A DNA stretch of 64,000 nucleotides. Source: Candidatus Defluviibacillus avedoerensis. GTDB lineage: Bacteria > Pseudomonadota > Gammaproteobacteria > Burkholderiales > Burkholderiaceae_C. Both the position numbers and the translations under genes were made by a program. This document shows, in pieces, positions 1 through 7,958 of this stretch (the stretch's first letter is position 1; each line of letters opens with the position of its first letter). The notes beneath the pieces were generated by a model. The model was not told the origin of the DNA, made no database searches, and saw only the letters and a list, made by a program, of their open reading frames with translations. The stretch lies in NCBI GenBank assembly GCA_016703665.1, contig JADJBS010000016.1, positions 85,168-149,167 of the forward strand. The letters run 5' to 3'.

Positions 1-346
1 CCGGCGCATAGCCCAGGTTTTTCGCTGTAAAGAGATTCGGCAATACCGTCATTGCGCCAAGAGGAGAAAACAGCAAGGTCGTGCCATCCGGGGTGGCCTT
101 CTTAACCTCGGCATTGGCAATACGGGTTGCCGCACCGGCCCGGTTCTCGACAAGGACATTGCGGTTCAGCCGGGTCCTGAGCTTTTCCGCCAGAATGCGA
201 GCGGCTATGTCCGATGGGCCTCCTGGCGCACTGCCCACCACCATGCGGACTGGCGGGACATTTTGAGCTTGCGCCACCGACAGCATGGCGCAGGCGCCAA
301 GCACTGCAAGAATGGAAACGAGTTTTCTGCCGGTCTGATGATGCAT
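1..346 (-). CDS. Bug/TctC-family tripartite tricarboxylate transporter binding protein (partial, N-terminal part)
   Basis: The gene runs off the left edge; about 115 residues are visible. It starts at the ATG ending at 346 and opens with a charged stretch, a hydrophobic core and an AQA-type cleavage site, i.e. a secretion signal. The following VRMVVGSAPGGPSDIAARI segment and the ATPDGTTLL-like motif are typical of periplasmic Bug proteins, which bind small carboxylates. It lies 41 bp downstream of the flavin hydroxylase on the same strand, so it is probably the next gene of the aromatic operon and may bind an aromatic acid or a pathway intermediate. The ligand cannot be told from sequence. 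Confidence 0.85.
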   Translation of the reverse strand, partial: MHHQTGRKLVSILAVLGACAMLSVAQAQNVPPVRMVVGSAPGGPSDIAARILAEKLRTRLNRNVLVENRAGAATRIANAEVKKATPDGTTLLFSPLGAMTVLPNLFTAKNLGYAP

Positions 347-387
347 GGCGGTCGTCCTTAGGGTGTTGGTGGTCAATGCGTTTCTCC

Positions 388-2148
388 TTAATTCAAGTCA
401 AGAATGCTCTTCAGTGCATTCATCAGGCCGGTGACTTGGTCTTCCGGTGTCGTGTGCGTGCGCCAAGCGATGAACATGTCTGGGCGCACCAGCAGCGCTC
501 CGCTTTCGCTGATGTCAGCGAATTTGGCGAAGTCGCCATAGGTATCCACGAACCGTTGTCCTGGCCCTATCACATGGACGTGAAGCTCTATGCCGAGCGC
601 CTCGGCGACCGCCGCAGCGGCGTCAACCCATTTCGATCCAGCGAGACCGGTGAGCAATGTGAACCGCCCCTTGCCACAAAGGTCCAGAGTGGATATGCGG
701 CGTTGGTTTTCAGTGAGCCAAGCGTGCGGCAAGTGGGCGCCCGGTCGGGTGCTCGGCTGGTAATAGCGTTTGGCGTCCCTCGGAAATCCAGGATCTTGCG
801 TGCCGTCCGGACAAATGGCCTTCGATGCGTAGCGCTGGTTCATTTCCACGCCATAGCCTCCACCAAAACCGGCGATGGTTTCGTCCATGGCCGCCCTGAA
901 TGTCTCGCGCTTTGCCGCGCCTTGTGGCGTCGGCGCCTTCAGCGACTCAAGGCAATTGCGCATGTCCTCTTCGGTGGGGGACTTGGGAAGCGCAAGAACG
1001 TCAAACATGTGGTTGGTCTTGGCGCCACAGCTGTAGGCGTATTCCACGATCTGGCGAGCAACCGGCGATCGTTCTGCGTCATAGGATGCCAGTAAGCCGC
1101 TTCCGGCCTTTCCCTTGACCACGTGGGCGAGCTTCCAGCACAGGTTGTAGGCATCCTGTACGGAAGTGTTCAGGCCAAGTCCACCCTGCGGTGTGTGGCG
1201 GTGAACTGCATCACCCATGCAGAACACCCGCCCAATCATGTTCTTGGTGGCGTACTTGCGGTTGATCGTCCATGTGGAAATCGCGTCAATGGTCAGCGCA
1301 ATGTCGGTCGATCCGATGAGTCTTTGCACGATGGCTTTAGCCTGCGTGTCATCCAGTGTGGGAGTTCCCTTTGACAGATCGTAGCCCCACACACATACCC
1401 ACTTGTTCCAGGGTCTGACCATCCGCAAAACGCCAATGCCATTGCCCCGAACGCCCAGTCCCGATTTCAGTATCCAGTACATGTCGCCACGGCGATGATC
1501 GGTATACGCCGCCAGGTCCGCAGTGAACTCGATGTTGATGGAGCCTGATTCACCCAATGCCATCTGCCCCTCAAACGGCAGACCAATGTCTTCCGCCACT
1601 TGCGAGCGAGCCCCATCGGCGCCGATCAGGTACTTGGCGCGCACCGCGTATTCCTGCCCATTGAGTCGGTCCAGCAGCTTCGCGGTGACACCGGTCTCGT
1701 CTTGCACATGCGACAGGTATTCCGTCTGGAACCGAACATCCGCACCACGCTGGGTGGCCGCATTGACGACCAGCGGCTCGAAGTACAGCTGTGGAAAGTC
1801 GCAATAGGTTGTCGGACTGGCCATGACATGCTCGGCCATGCTGGCCGGATGCGTCGACCAGCTGCGAATGCGGCCATATTCCTCGCCCACCAGGCTGGTC
1901 GCATAAACATGCTCACCCATGTAACTTTGCGGCGTGGCCAGTTCCTTGGCAGCATCCTCAAGGCCTAGGTCTCGCAAGATCTCCATGGCCCGCTGGTTAG
2001 TGATGTGCGAGCGCGGTCCCGGAGAACTCGACTTGTATTTGTTGATCATCACATTGCGCACGCCCAGTCCTGACAGGATCAGGGATGACATGGCGCCCGC
2101 AGGGCCGGCGCCAACAATGAGTACATCAGTTTCCACGATTTGAGACAT
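388..2148 (-). CDS. FAD-dependent aromatic hydroxylase, TfdB/phenol 2-monooxygenase-like
   Basis: Class A flavoprotein monooxygenase, 586 residues, expected to hydroxylate a phenolic ring to a catechol with NAD(P)H and O2. The N-terminus carries the FAD-binding GAGPAG fingerprint (about residues 12-17), then an INKY and HITNQRAMEILRDLGLE segment resembling 2,4-dichlorophenol 6-monooxygenases. The DG motif (GADGARS, about 176-182) and the GD motif (GRVFCMGDAVHRHTPQGG) are intact, and a C-terminal thioredoxin-like domain is present as in the PheA/TfdB group. Start at ATG 2148 after a purine-rich GAGAGAAAAA. It is third in a leftward operon after dioxygenase and hydrolase. MhpA-type 3-hydroxyphenylpropionate hydroxylase is an alternative; the substrate is inferred, not shown. 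Confidence 0.88.
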   Translation of the reverse strand: MSQIVETDVLIVGAGPAGAMSSLILSGLGVRNVMINKYKSSSPGPRSHITNQRAMEILRDLGLEDAAKELATPQSYMGEHVYATSLVGEEYGRIRSWSTHPASMAEHVMASPTTYCDFPQLYFEPLVVNAATQRGADVRFQTEYLSHVQDETGVTAKLLDRLNGQEYAVRAKYLIGADGARSQVAEDIGLPFEGQMALGESGSINIEFTADLAAYTDHRRGDMYWILKSGLGVRGNGIGVLRMVRPWNKWVCVWGYDLSKGTPTLDDTQAKAIVQRLIGSTDIALTIDAISTWTINRKYATKNMIGRVFCMGDAVHRHTPQGGLGLNTSVQDAYNLCWKLAHVVKGKAGSGLLASYDAERSPVARQIVEYAYSCGAKTNHMFDVLALPKSPTEEDMRNCLESLKAPTPQGAAKRETFRAAMDETIAGFGGGYGVEMNQRYASKAICPDGTQDPGFPRDAKRYYQPSTRPGAHLPHAWLTENQRRISTLDLCGKGRFTLLTGLAGSKWVDAAAAVAEALGIELHVHVIGPGQRFVDTYGDFAKFADISESGALLVRPDMFIAWRTHTTPEDQVTGLMNALKSILDLN

Positions 2149-2189
2149 TTTTTCTCTCTTGAATAAGGGGTGAGGATCTGCGCGCGGCG

Positions 2190-3047
2190 CTAGCTATTCA
2201 GAAAATCAATGGACAGACGGTTGAACGCCTCGGCGTGTTCCCACTGCGCCCAATGGCCGCAGCGCGAAAAGACGTGCAGTTGTGCATCCTGGAGCTGATG
2301 AATCAGGCGCAGACCGTTGTCAATGGGAACAAACCTGTCATCCCTGCCCCAGGTGACCAGGGTCTTGTGTTTGATGGCCTTGACCTTCGAGGAGACATCC
2401 CAGCTCGCAATGGGAGCCAGCTCATTGCACTTGAGAAAGTTCGTCAGATGCTCAGGACGACTTTCTATGTTGCTCCATCGGCCATTGCGCAAGTCATCGG
2501 TGATGGCCGAGGGGGCGTAGACGAAGACTTCGAGCATTTCCACGAAGTTCTCGTAGGATGGCTCGCGGTACAACTTGATCATGCGCTTGATGCCCTCCTG
2601 GGGACTTGGCTGCATGATGCTGTGCCCCATGCCAGCGGGGCCCATCAGAACCATGCGATCCAGATGCTGCGGATACTCCAGGGCAAATGTGAGCGCTGTC
2701 ACGCCGCCGAGTGAGTTGCCAATCAGGTGCGCTTTGTCGATCTTTAGCGCATCCATCAAGGCCTTGATAGCGTGCGCATTGAGTAGTGGGCGTTTGACAT
2801 TCGAAACGATGGTGTCTGACTTGTTGAACCCCGGGCAATCCATCAGCAGCACCCGATACCCCGCATCGGCGAATGCATCGATGTTGCGGTAATAGTTGCT
2901 CCAGCCACTGGCCCCCGGCCCGCCGCCGTGCAGCATGATCACGGCCGGCCCGCTACCACCTTCGTTGTAGTGGATGTTGAAGTGTTCCAGTCCCGGCGCA
3001 TCAATCGTCACCTGCTTGCTTGTCATTGCTTCCGTGAAACGGTTCAT
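2190..3047 (-). CDS. Meta-cleavage product hydrolase (MhpC/BphD-like alpha/beta hydrolase)
   Basis: 285-residue alpha/beta-hydrolase that should cleave the C-C bond of a ring-fission product made by the upstream extradiol dioxygenase. The oxyanion segment HGGGPGASGWSNY (about 40-52), the nucleophile elbow GNSLGG (Ser in LIGNSLGGVTAL), the acid region WGRDDRFVP and the final histidine in RCGHWAQWEH are all visible and match the BphD/MhpC/HsaD group. ATG 3047 follows GAGAG; a second ATG eight codons in is possible. It sits 85 bp after the dioxygenase and 41 bp before the hydroxylase in the same operon. The group preference (carboxylated versus phenyl or alkyl side chain) cannot be read from sequence. 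Confidence 0.88.
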   Translation of the reverse strand: MNRFTEAMTSKQVTIDAPGLEHFNIHYNEGGSGPAVIMLHGGGPGASGWSNYYRNIDAFADAGYRVLLMDCPGFNKSDTIVSNVKRPLLNAHAIKALMDALKIDKAHLIGNSLGGVTALTFALEYPQHLDRMVLMGPAGMGHSIMQPSPQEGIKRMIKLYREPSYENFVEMLEVFVYAPSAITDDLRNGRWSNIESRPEHLTNFLKCNELAPIASWDVSSKVKAIKHKTLVTWGRDDRFVPIDNGLRLIHQLQDAQLHVFSRCGHWAQWEHAEAFNRLSIDFLNS

Positions 3048-3132
3048 TGTTGACTCTCTCTGCTGTTTGTTCGTTGGCTCGTTTGCCTGGGACGGTTGTT
3101 TCGCTTTGGACGCGACACGGGCTCAGGCCTGG

Positions 3133-4044
3133 TTAAGTTGTCGCGGGTTTGGGTTGAGACTTGTGATGACCCCAGTCGCTTAGCTGACTGAAGCTCTTGA
3201 TTTCCCAGTTGTCGTCGTCCACCACCACGCCACCGGTTCCCACCTCCAGCAAGAAGCCCGAGGGGGTTCTGACATAGAACGAAAACATCTTGTCATTCGG
3301 GTGGTGACCGAGGCCCGAAGTGATCTCGTAGCCCAACTTGATGCAGCGATCAAACGCCATACCGACATCGTCCATGTCGACCATCTCGAACATGATGTGA
3401 TGGATGCGTTTGCCCAGCGGAAACGGAACCATAGCGGTGGCAATGGAATGGTGACGACCCGTGCTGGTATGGTAGAAAGTCGCATCAAGAACCTTTCCCG
3501 GCGCGACCTCGCCGCGGATGTAGTCGCTAATCCTGATGCCCAGCACCTGGGTGCAAAAGTCAGTCGCTTCACCTGCATCACGGGCCGCGATGACGAAGTG
3601 GCCAACACCCAGTCGGCCCGTCAGGAATCCCGCTTTCATGACCTTGGACCTGAAGGCGTCCAGCGTACTGGCACGCAGTGCGCCAGCATAAAACTCATGA
3701 CGAATTCCGTTGGGGCAATCGCAGTGATACAGCAGCTTGACGCGACGCTCCGCAATGAGTTCAGGGCTGCCCATCTGCACCTGAACTTGCTTTCGCTTCA
3801 GGTCCGACACGAACTCGTCCAGCGCCTGCTCGGTATCCAATTGCCAGCCTACGGCCAGCAAATCATCGTGCTCACTTTTCTGGATCAGAACTCGCTGCGC
3901 ATGGTCGTCCATGCGCAGCGTCAATGAATCCTTTGCATGGCCCATGCCGGTTTGCAGACCGATGGCGTCGACCGCAAAGGCTTCGCAAGCAGCCAGGTCG
4001 GTTGCGCCAATAACAAAGTAGCCCAGACTGGAGATGGATGCCAC
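3133..4044 (-). CDS. Type I extradiol ring-cleavage dioxygenase (two VOC domains; BphC/HsaC-like)
   Basis: 303-residue vicinal-oxygen-chelate dioxygenase that opens catechols next to the hydroxyl pair using Fe(II). Two VOC halves are visible: N-terminal from ISSLGYFVIGATDL, and catalytic C-terminal from LGVGHFVIAARD. The metal ligands of the family are present: His in GVGHFVI, His in RIHHIMFEM and Glu in GFLLEVGTGG; a conserved His is also seen in GLGHHPNDKMFSFY. I chose the GTG at 4044 because AAGGAAAGG lies eight bases upstream and translation from there begins exactly at the VOC fold; an upstream in-frame start at 4143 would add 33 residues unlike the family. First gene of the leftward operon. 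Confidence 0.88.
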   Translation of the reverse strand: MASISSLGYFVIGATDLAACEAFAVDAIGLQTGMGHAKDSLTLRMDDHAQRVLIQKSEHDDLLAVGWQLDTEQALDEFVSDLKRKQVQVQMGSPELIAERRVKLLYHCDCPNGIRHEFYAGALRASTLDAFRSKVMKAGFLTGRLGVGHFVIAARDAGEATDFCTQVLGIRISDYIRGEVAPGKVLDATFYHTSTGRHHSIATAMVPFPLGKRIHHIMFEMVDMDDVGMAFDRCIKLGYEITSGLGHHPNDKMFSFYVRTPSGFLLEVGTGGVVVDDDNWEIKSFSQLSDWGHHKSQPKPATT

Positions 4045-4189
4045 GCGGTTGCCTTTCCTTGTTTTTCGCTCACCGTCAGCTCGTAGGCTGAAAAGTGGTT
4101 GAAATTTCGCACATGACTCCTCAGTCCGCAGCATGCGTGCCAATGGCCAGCAGATGGTACTAACCCAAGGGAAAGTACTTACTGAGTTG

Positions 4190-4206
4190 ACTCAAATCTG
4201 CCACTT
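4190..4206 (-). promoter_or_regulatory. Weak candidate sigma-54 (-24/-12) promoter for the aromatic operon
   Basis: Read on the minus strand, the segment begins AGTGGCAGATTTGAGTC. The -24 part TGGCA is exact, but the -12 element reads GTC instead of TTGC. Placement fits: about 120 bp downstream of the palindromic upstream-activator-like site and about 150 bp before the dioxygenase start. I give it only because the divergent regulator is a sigma-54 activator. Confidence 0.2.
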
Positions 4207-4316
4207 CGCGTCAATTCCATAGGCGTAAACCCTAATGTTTGAGCACCTCTTGCCTGAACCAAAACCAGTACCTGCTGCCAGAATCACAATCTGTGCTTAA
4301 TTTCAAGCACTCTGCC

Positions 4317-4332
4317 TTGCGCAATTGCGTAA
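4317..4332. promoter_or_regulatory. XylR/DmpR-type upstream activating sequence (candidate)
   Basis: The 16-mer TTGCGCAATTGCGTAA matches the remembered XylR/DmpR consensus TTGANCAATTGNTCAA at all fixed positions except three. It lies in the 365-bp gap between the divergent regulator and the operon, where an activator site for a sigma-54 promoter would be expected. Only one copy was seen, whereas well-studied promoters carry two. Confidence 0.45.
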
Positions 4333-4409
4333 ATTTATGAAATGGCCTTCTCCGTTATGGCATTAGGAGGCCTGATACCTCTCCCGAATGCCTCTCAATA
4401 GGAGCCTGC

Positions 4410-6257
4410 GTGGCCCATCACTCCTCTTCAAGTCAAGCACCTCGCATTGAAGTCCCCCAGCTGGTGGTGGACATGAAAATGCCGCAGATTCGCGAGCTGG
4501 CGAATCGTCTGCGGTTCTCGCCTGACGAGGGGCGCATCTGGATGGACAAGCGCCGGGTGGTGCTCATTCAGTCAGAGACATTCGCCGACTTGCGCGAGGA
4601 ACTGATCGCGGGGCTGGGTCTAGACAAGGCGCGCGGCTTGTTGACGCGCATCTACTATGCCGCCGGACAACGCGATGCGGAAGATGCCGTGAAGGCAGCC
4701 GGTACCAACGCCACATTGCGCGACCTGTTGGCCGTGGGGGGCATGATGCATGCGCTACAAGGCTACTTGCTGCCAGAGCGAGGCGGGGAAGGCCTCGCTG
4801 TGGGCGACCCCCGAAGAGACGACTACTGCGGCGAAGCCTACTGGAAGGAGTCCCTTGCTGATGAGGTTCACATCAAGCAGCATGGCATCGGGTCCTACGC
4901 TGTTTGCTGGAACGCTGTGGGCTATTCCTCCGGGTTCCTGACGCGCTGCGCGGGGCGCAGCATCCTGGTCCGGGAGGTCGAGTGCCGGGCCTCCGGCAGT
5001 GCGCGTTGCAGGATCATTGCCAAGCCCGCCTCGCAGTGGGAGGACGCTGCCGATGATCTGCGCTTTCTCGAAACCGAGCCATCGCCGCATCCGCACGTGT
5101 ATGTGCCTCTGAGCGCGCGGCTTGACACCTCCAATCCGGATGTTTCCCGGGCGCCCAAGCCGGTAGGCGGTGGTCCGCAAACCGAAGGCTCGGCCTTCGT
5201 TGGAACTTCGACCGCGTTCTATGTGCTTCAGCACAAGATCGACTGCGTTGCGCAGACGCAGGCCACGGTCTTGCTTCTGGGCGAAAGTGGTGTGGGAAAG
5301 AGCCTGATCGCCCGCGAAATCCATAAGCGAAGCGACCGCTCGACAACCCAGTTTGTCGAGGTCAATTGCGCGGCCATTCCCGAGCAGTTGGTCGAGTCGG
5401 AACTGTTTGGTGTGGAGAAAGGCGCGTTCTCCGGCGCCTCGCATTCCCGGCCAGGACGCTTCGAGGCTGCCCATGGAGGAACGCTTTTTCTTGACGAGAT
5501 CGGCACGCTCAGCATGACCGCCCAGGGGAAGTTGCTGCGCGTGCTGCAAAACGGCGAGATGGAGCGCCTTGGCAGCAACAAGACCATTTCAACCGATGTG
5601 CGCGTGATTGCAGCAACCAACGAAGACCTGAAGGTCGCCGTGCGCGAAGGAAGATTCCGTGGCGACCTCTACTTTCGCCTGAATGTGTTTCCGATCTCGG
5701 TGCCACCGCTGCGTGATCGACGCGACGACATTCCACTGCTGACCGATCGCCTCCTGACTCGCTTCGCAACGCGCCATGGTCGGAATATTTCAGGTATCGC
5801 CACGCGTGCGATGCAGGCCTTGTTGCATCACACCTGGCCCGGCAATATCAGGGAACTGGAAAACGTCCTGGAGCGCGCAGTGATCATGGCCCAACGCGAT
5901 GAGCTCCTCGACATCCATCATCTGTCCAATGCAGATGCAACCCTGATTTCGTCAAGTTTCTTTGGTGTCAGTAGAACTGGACAACTCACGTCCAACGCAA
6001 ACGCCGATTCTGCCGGATCAGAGCAAGTGCTCAGTGAAAAAACCAGTTTATCGATCAGCGAACTGGCCGAGCAAATTGTCGGCACCGGCATGGGGCAATG
6101 GACAGAGATCGAAGACGCTTTGGTCCACGCGGCGATCAAACAGACCGGTGGCAACATCAAGCGGGCAGCGGCTCTTCTGGGACTGTCCAGATCGCAACTT
6201 GACTACCGCTACCGGAAAATGGGCCGCCCCTTCGACCGCGGGACAGATCCGGACTAG
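4410..6257 (+). CDS. Sigma-54-dependent phenol-sensing activator, DmpR/MopR/XylR family
   Basis: 615-residue NtrC-family regulator. Residues about 15-215 form the XylR_N/V4R sensory part; Cys166, Glu189, Cys192 and Cys200 reproduce the spacing of the structural zinc site of MopR (Cys155, Glu178, Cys181, Cys189). The AAA+ domain has Walker A GESGVGKS at 291-298 and the sigma-54 contact loop as GAFSGA at 338-343 (GAFTGA in most relatives), and a Fis-type helix-turn-helix closes the protein (GGNIKRAAALLGLSRSQLDYR). GTG start at 4410 after AGGAG. It is divergent from the hydroxylase-dioxygenase operon and is its likely activator, responding directly to a phenolic compound. Confidence 0.93.
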   Translation: MAHHSSSSQAPRIEVPQLVVDMKMPQIRELANRLRFSPDEGRIWMDKRRVVLIQSETFADLREELIAGLGLDKARGLLTRIYYAAGQRDAEDAVKAAGTNATLRDLLAVGGMMHALQGYLLPERGGEGLAVGDPRRDDYCGEAYWKESLADEVHIKQHGIGSYAVCWNAVGYSSGFLTRCAGRSILVREVECRASGSARCRIIAKPASQWEDAADDLRFLETEPSPHPHVYVPLSARLDTSNPDVSRAPKPVGGGPQTEGSAFVGTSTAFYVLQHKIDCVAQTQATVLLLGESGVGKSLIAREIHKRSDRSTTQFVEVNCAAIPEQLVESELFGVEKGAFSGASHSRPGRFEAAHGGTLFLDEIGTLSMTAQGKLLRVLQNGEMERLGSNKTISTDVRVIAATNEDLKVAVREGRFRGDLYFRLNVFPISVPPLRDRRDDIPLLTDRLLTRFATRHGRNISGIATRAMQALLHHTWPGNIRELENVLERAVIMAQRDELLDIHHLSNADATLISSSFFGVSRTGQLTSNANADSAGSEQVLSEKTSLSISELAEQIVGTGMGQWTEIEDALVHAAIKQTGGNIKRAAALLGLSRSQLDYRYRKMGRPFDRGTDPD

Positions 6258-6547
6258 CGCCCATTGGGATCTTTACGTCGGCTTAGCGCACGTCCGATGC
6301 TGAATGAATGCATTTGTTGACCTAGCCAACTATTCATCATCCGGTGGCGATGCAAATCTTGGACTATTGATCGCACCTGAAAATTGTATCTACGCCTGAA
6401 CAACAATGCCAAAGCAGGTATTCGCGAAGTACCGCTTCGTGCCCCAGGCAGAAACATACCTCGTTTTTCCACCGGGTTTGTTGCTCGGCGTTTAGGCATG
6501 ACAATGCCACATAACCCGCACCCTGTGAGCCGATTCCAGCAAATCAT
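6258..6547. other. Intergenic region, no gene seen
   Basis: About 290 bp between the convergent ends of the sigma-54 regulator and the LRR kinase. The short open frames here have no ribosome-binding site and no recognisable protein features, and I see no clear terminator hairpin. Confidence 0.5.
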
Positions 6548-7864
6548 TTAGCTGCCAACCAGTTCGCCCAGCCTCTCCAGCAAGTCAACCATGGCAGGCC
6601 GCTCAGCAGGCACTGGGGACAAGCAAGCCTGGGCCAACGTCTGCACTTGTGCGCCAGTATCAGCGTCCGTTGCTTCGCCTGCCGTGTGGGCCGACAACTC
6701 CTCCAGCAGGCAACCAAAGGCGCGGACTTCCAGCGCTTGAAGCTGTCGGCACAAGGCGGCGTCCCCCGTGGGTAACAGGGTGGCCGCGCCAAAGTCGCTC
6801 AGCACAGCGTCGCCCACGGCGGGGTTCCACAATATGTTGTGGGCATACAAGTCACCATGCATCACGCCTTGCCTGTGCAAATGGGCAACGGCCTGGGCCA
6901 GGCCAAGCGCAAGTGTCAAGAGAATGCGCTGGGGCATGCGCAGGTCACTGGGGTAGATGTCGCGAGTGCAACTGTCCAGGCTGGGCGGCCCGGCCAGGTT
7001 GACATGGCTGGTGGGTATCAAAGGCAGCAGCAGACCCGGCGTTCCATCTGGATGGCCTTGCAACTCGGCCACAGGGGTACACAGGGCGGGGTGTTGACCA
7101 GCGGCGCGGCAGGCGGCCAGTTCGTGCTCGGGCAGGCCGTCGCTGGTGACGGTGCCTTTGAACAGTTTGAGTGCAAAGGCCTGGCTGGCATCTGGCGCGA
7201 TCTGGGCGGCATAGACATGGCCCGAGGCACCCTCGCCCAGTCGCGGGCCCAATTGAAGGTGGTGCCAGTTCACACCGGCAATGGGTGCGGTTGGTGGCCT
7301 TGTCCAGCCCAGCGGGTTTCCGGCCAGGGCTAACCAAGTGAGACGCGGCAAGGAGGTCAACCAGCCAGGCAAGCACGTCAATTGGTTGGCCGCCAGCCGG
7401 ATCAGCTCCAGCCTGGTGGCCTGAGCCAAGGTGTCTGGCAGGTTTTGCAGCTGATTGCCTGCCAGCATCAGCTTTTGCAACGCGGGCCGCTCACCCAGCT
7501 GGGGTGGCAAACGGGACACCTCGTTGTCGGTCAAGATCAGCCAGCGCAGGGCGGGTGGCAAAGCAGTGCTGGGGACATGGGCAATTCGACACGCTTTGAA
7601 GCCAACCACTTGCAGACCAGGACATTCGCCCAGCACCTCGGGTAAATGTGTGAACGGGTTGTCCGAACAAAAGATCACTTTCAGCCGCTTGAGGCGTGAC
7701 AAATCATCTGGCAGGCGGGTCAGCTGGTTACCTGAGAGGTTAAGCACCTCCAGTGTGTCTGACAACTCAAACACTTCGGGCGGCAGTTGGTGCAGGCCGC
7801 ATGACAGGTCCAGTCGGCGTGTGCCAATCAACGCGCCGCTGCGCAGTTCTTGGAGGGTATGCAT
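6548..7864 (-). CDS. Leucine-rich-repeat serine/threonine protein kinase
   Basis: About 438 residues in two parts. Residues about 15-190 contain seven or so leucine-rich repeats of the LxxLxLxxNxLxxLP type (LEVLNLSGNQLTRLP, LQKLMLAGNQLQNLP). From about 205 a eukaryotic-like kinase follows: glycine loop LGEGASGHVYAA, VAIK-like lysine in FALKLF, catalytic loop HGDLYAHNIL and DFG in LSDFGAA. The HRD arginine is replaced by Gly, so it is a non-RD kinase, but the Asp, Asn and DFG residues are kept. I prefer the ATG at 7864, because a TTG six codons upstream lies inside the icd terminator. No transmembrane segment; presumably cytoplasmic. The target is unknown and no phosphatase is adjacent. Confidence 0.85.
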   Translation of the reverse strand: MHTLQELRSGALIGTRRLDLSCGLHQLPPEVFELSDTLEVLNLSGNQLTRLPDDLSRLKRLKVIFCSDNPFTHLPEVLGECPGLQVVGFKACRIAHVPSTALPPALRWLILTDNEVSRLPPQLGERPALQKLMLAGNQLQNLPDTLAQATRLELIRLAANQLTCLPGWLTSLPRLTWLALAGNPLGWTRPPTAPIAGVNWHHLQLGPRLGEGASGHVYAAQIAPDASQAFALKLFKGTVTSDGLPEHELAACRAAGQHPALCTPVAELQGHPDGTPGLLLPLIPTSHVNLAGPPSLDSCTRDIYPSDLRMPQRILLTLALGLAQAVAHLHRQGVMHGDLYAHNILWNPAVGDAVLSDFGAATLLPTGDAALCRQLQALEVRAFGCLLEELSAHTAGEATDADTGAQVQTLAQACLSPVPAERPAMVDLLERLGELVGS

Positions 7865-7880
7865 GCTTGTGCCCGAGCCC

Positions 7881-7916
7881 AAAAAAAGGGCAGTTGGCTT
7901 GTGGCCAACCGCCCTT
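7881..7916 (-). terminator. Rho-independent terminator of icd
   Basis: On the minus strand GGGC and GTTGGC pair with GCCAAC and GCCC around a five-base loop, with one A/C mismatch, followed by seven T. It lies 43 bp after the icd stop and just before the LRR kinase start, so the kinase probably has its own promoter. Confidence 0.85.
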
Positions 7917-7958
7917 ACTGCAGAGTGAGTGCTGGCTCAGGGTTTAAGGCTCAAGCCT

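Noticed and set aside
6254..6547. A 97-codon open frame in the gap before the LRR kinase
   Set aside because: No ribosome-binding site and no similarity to any family that I recognise.
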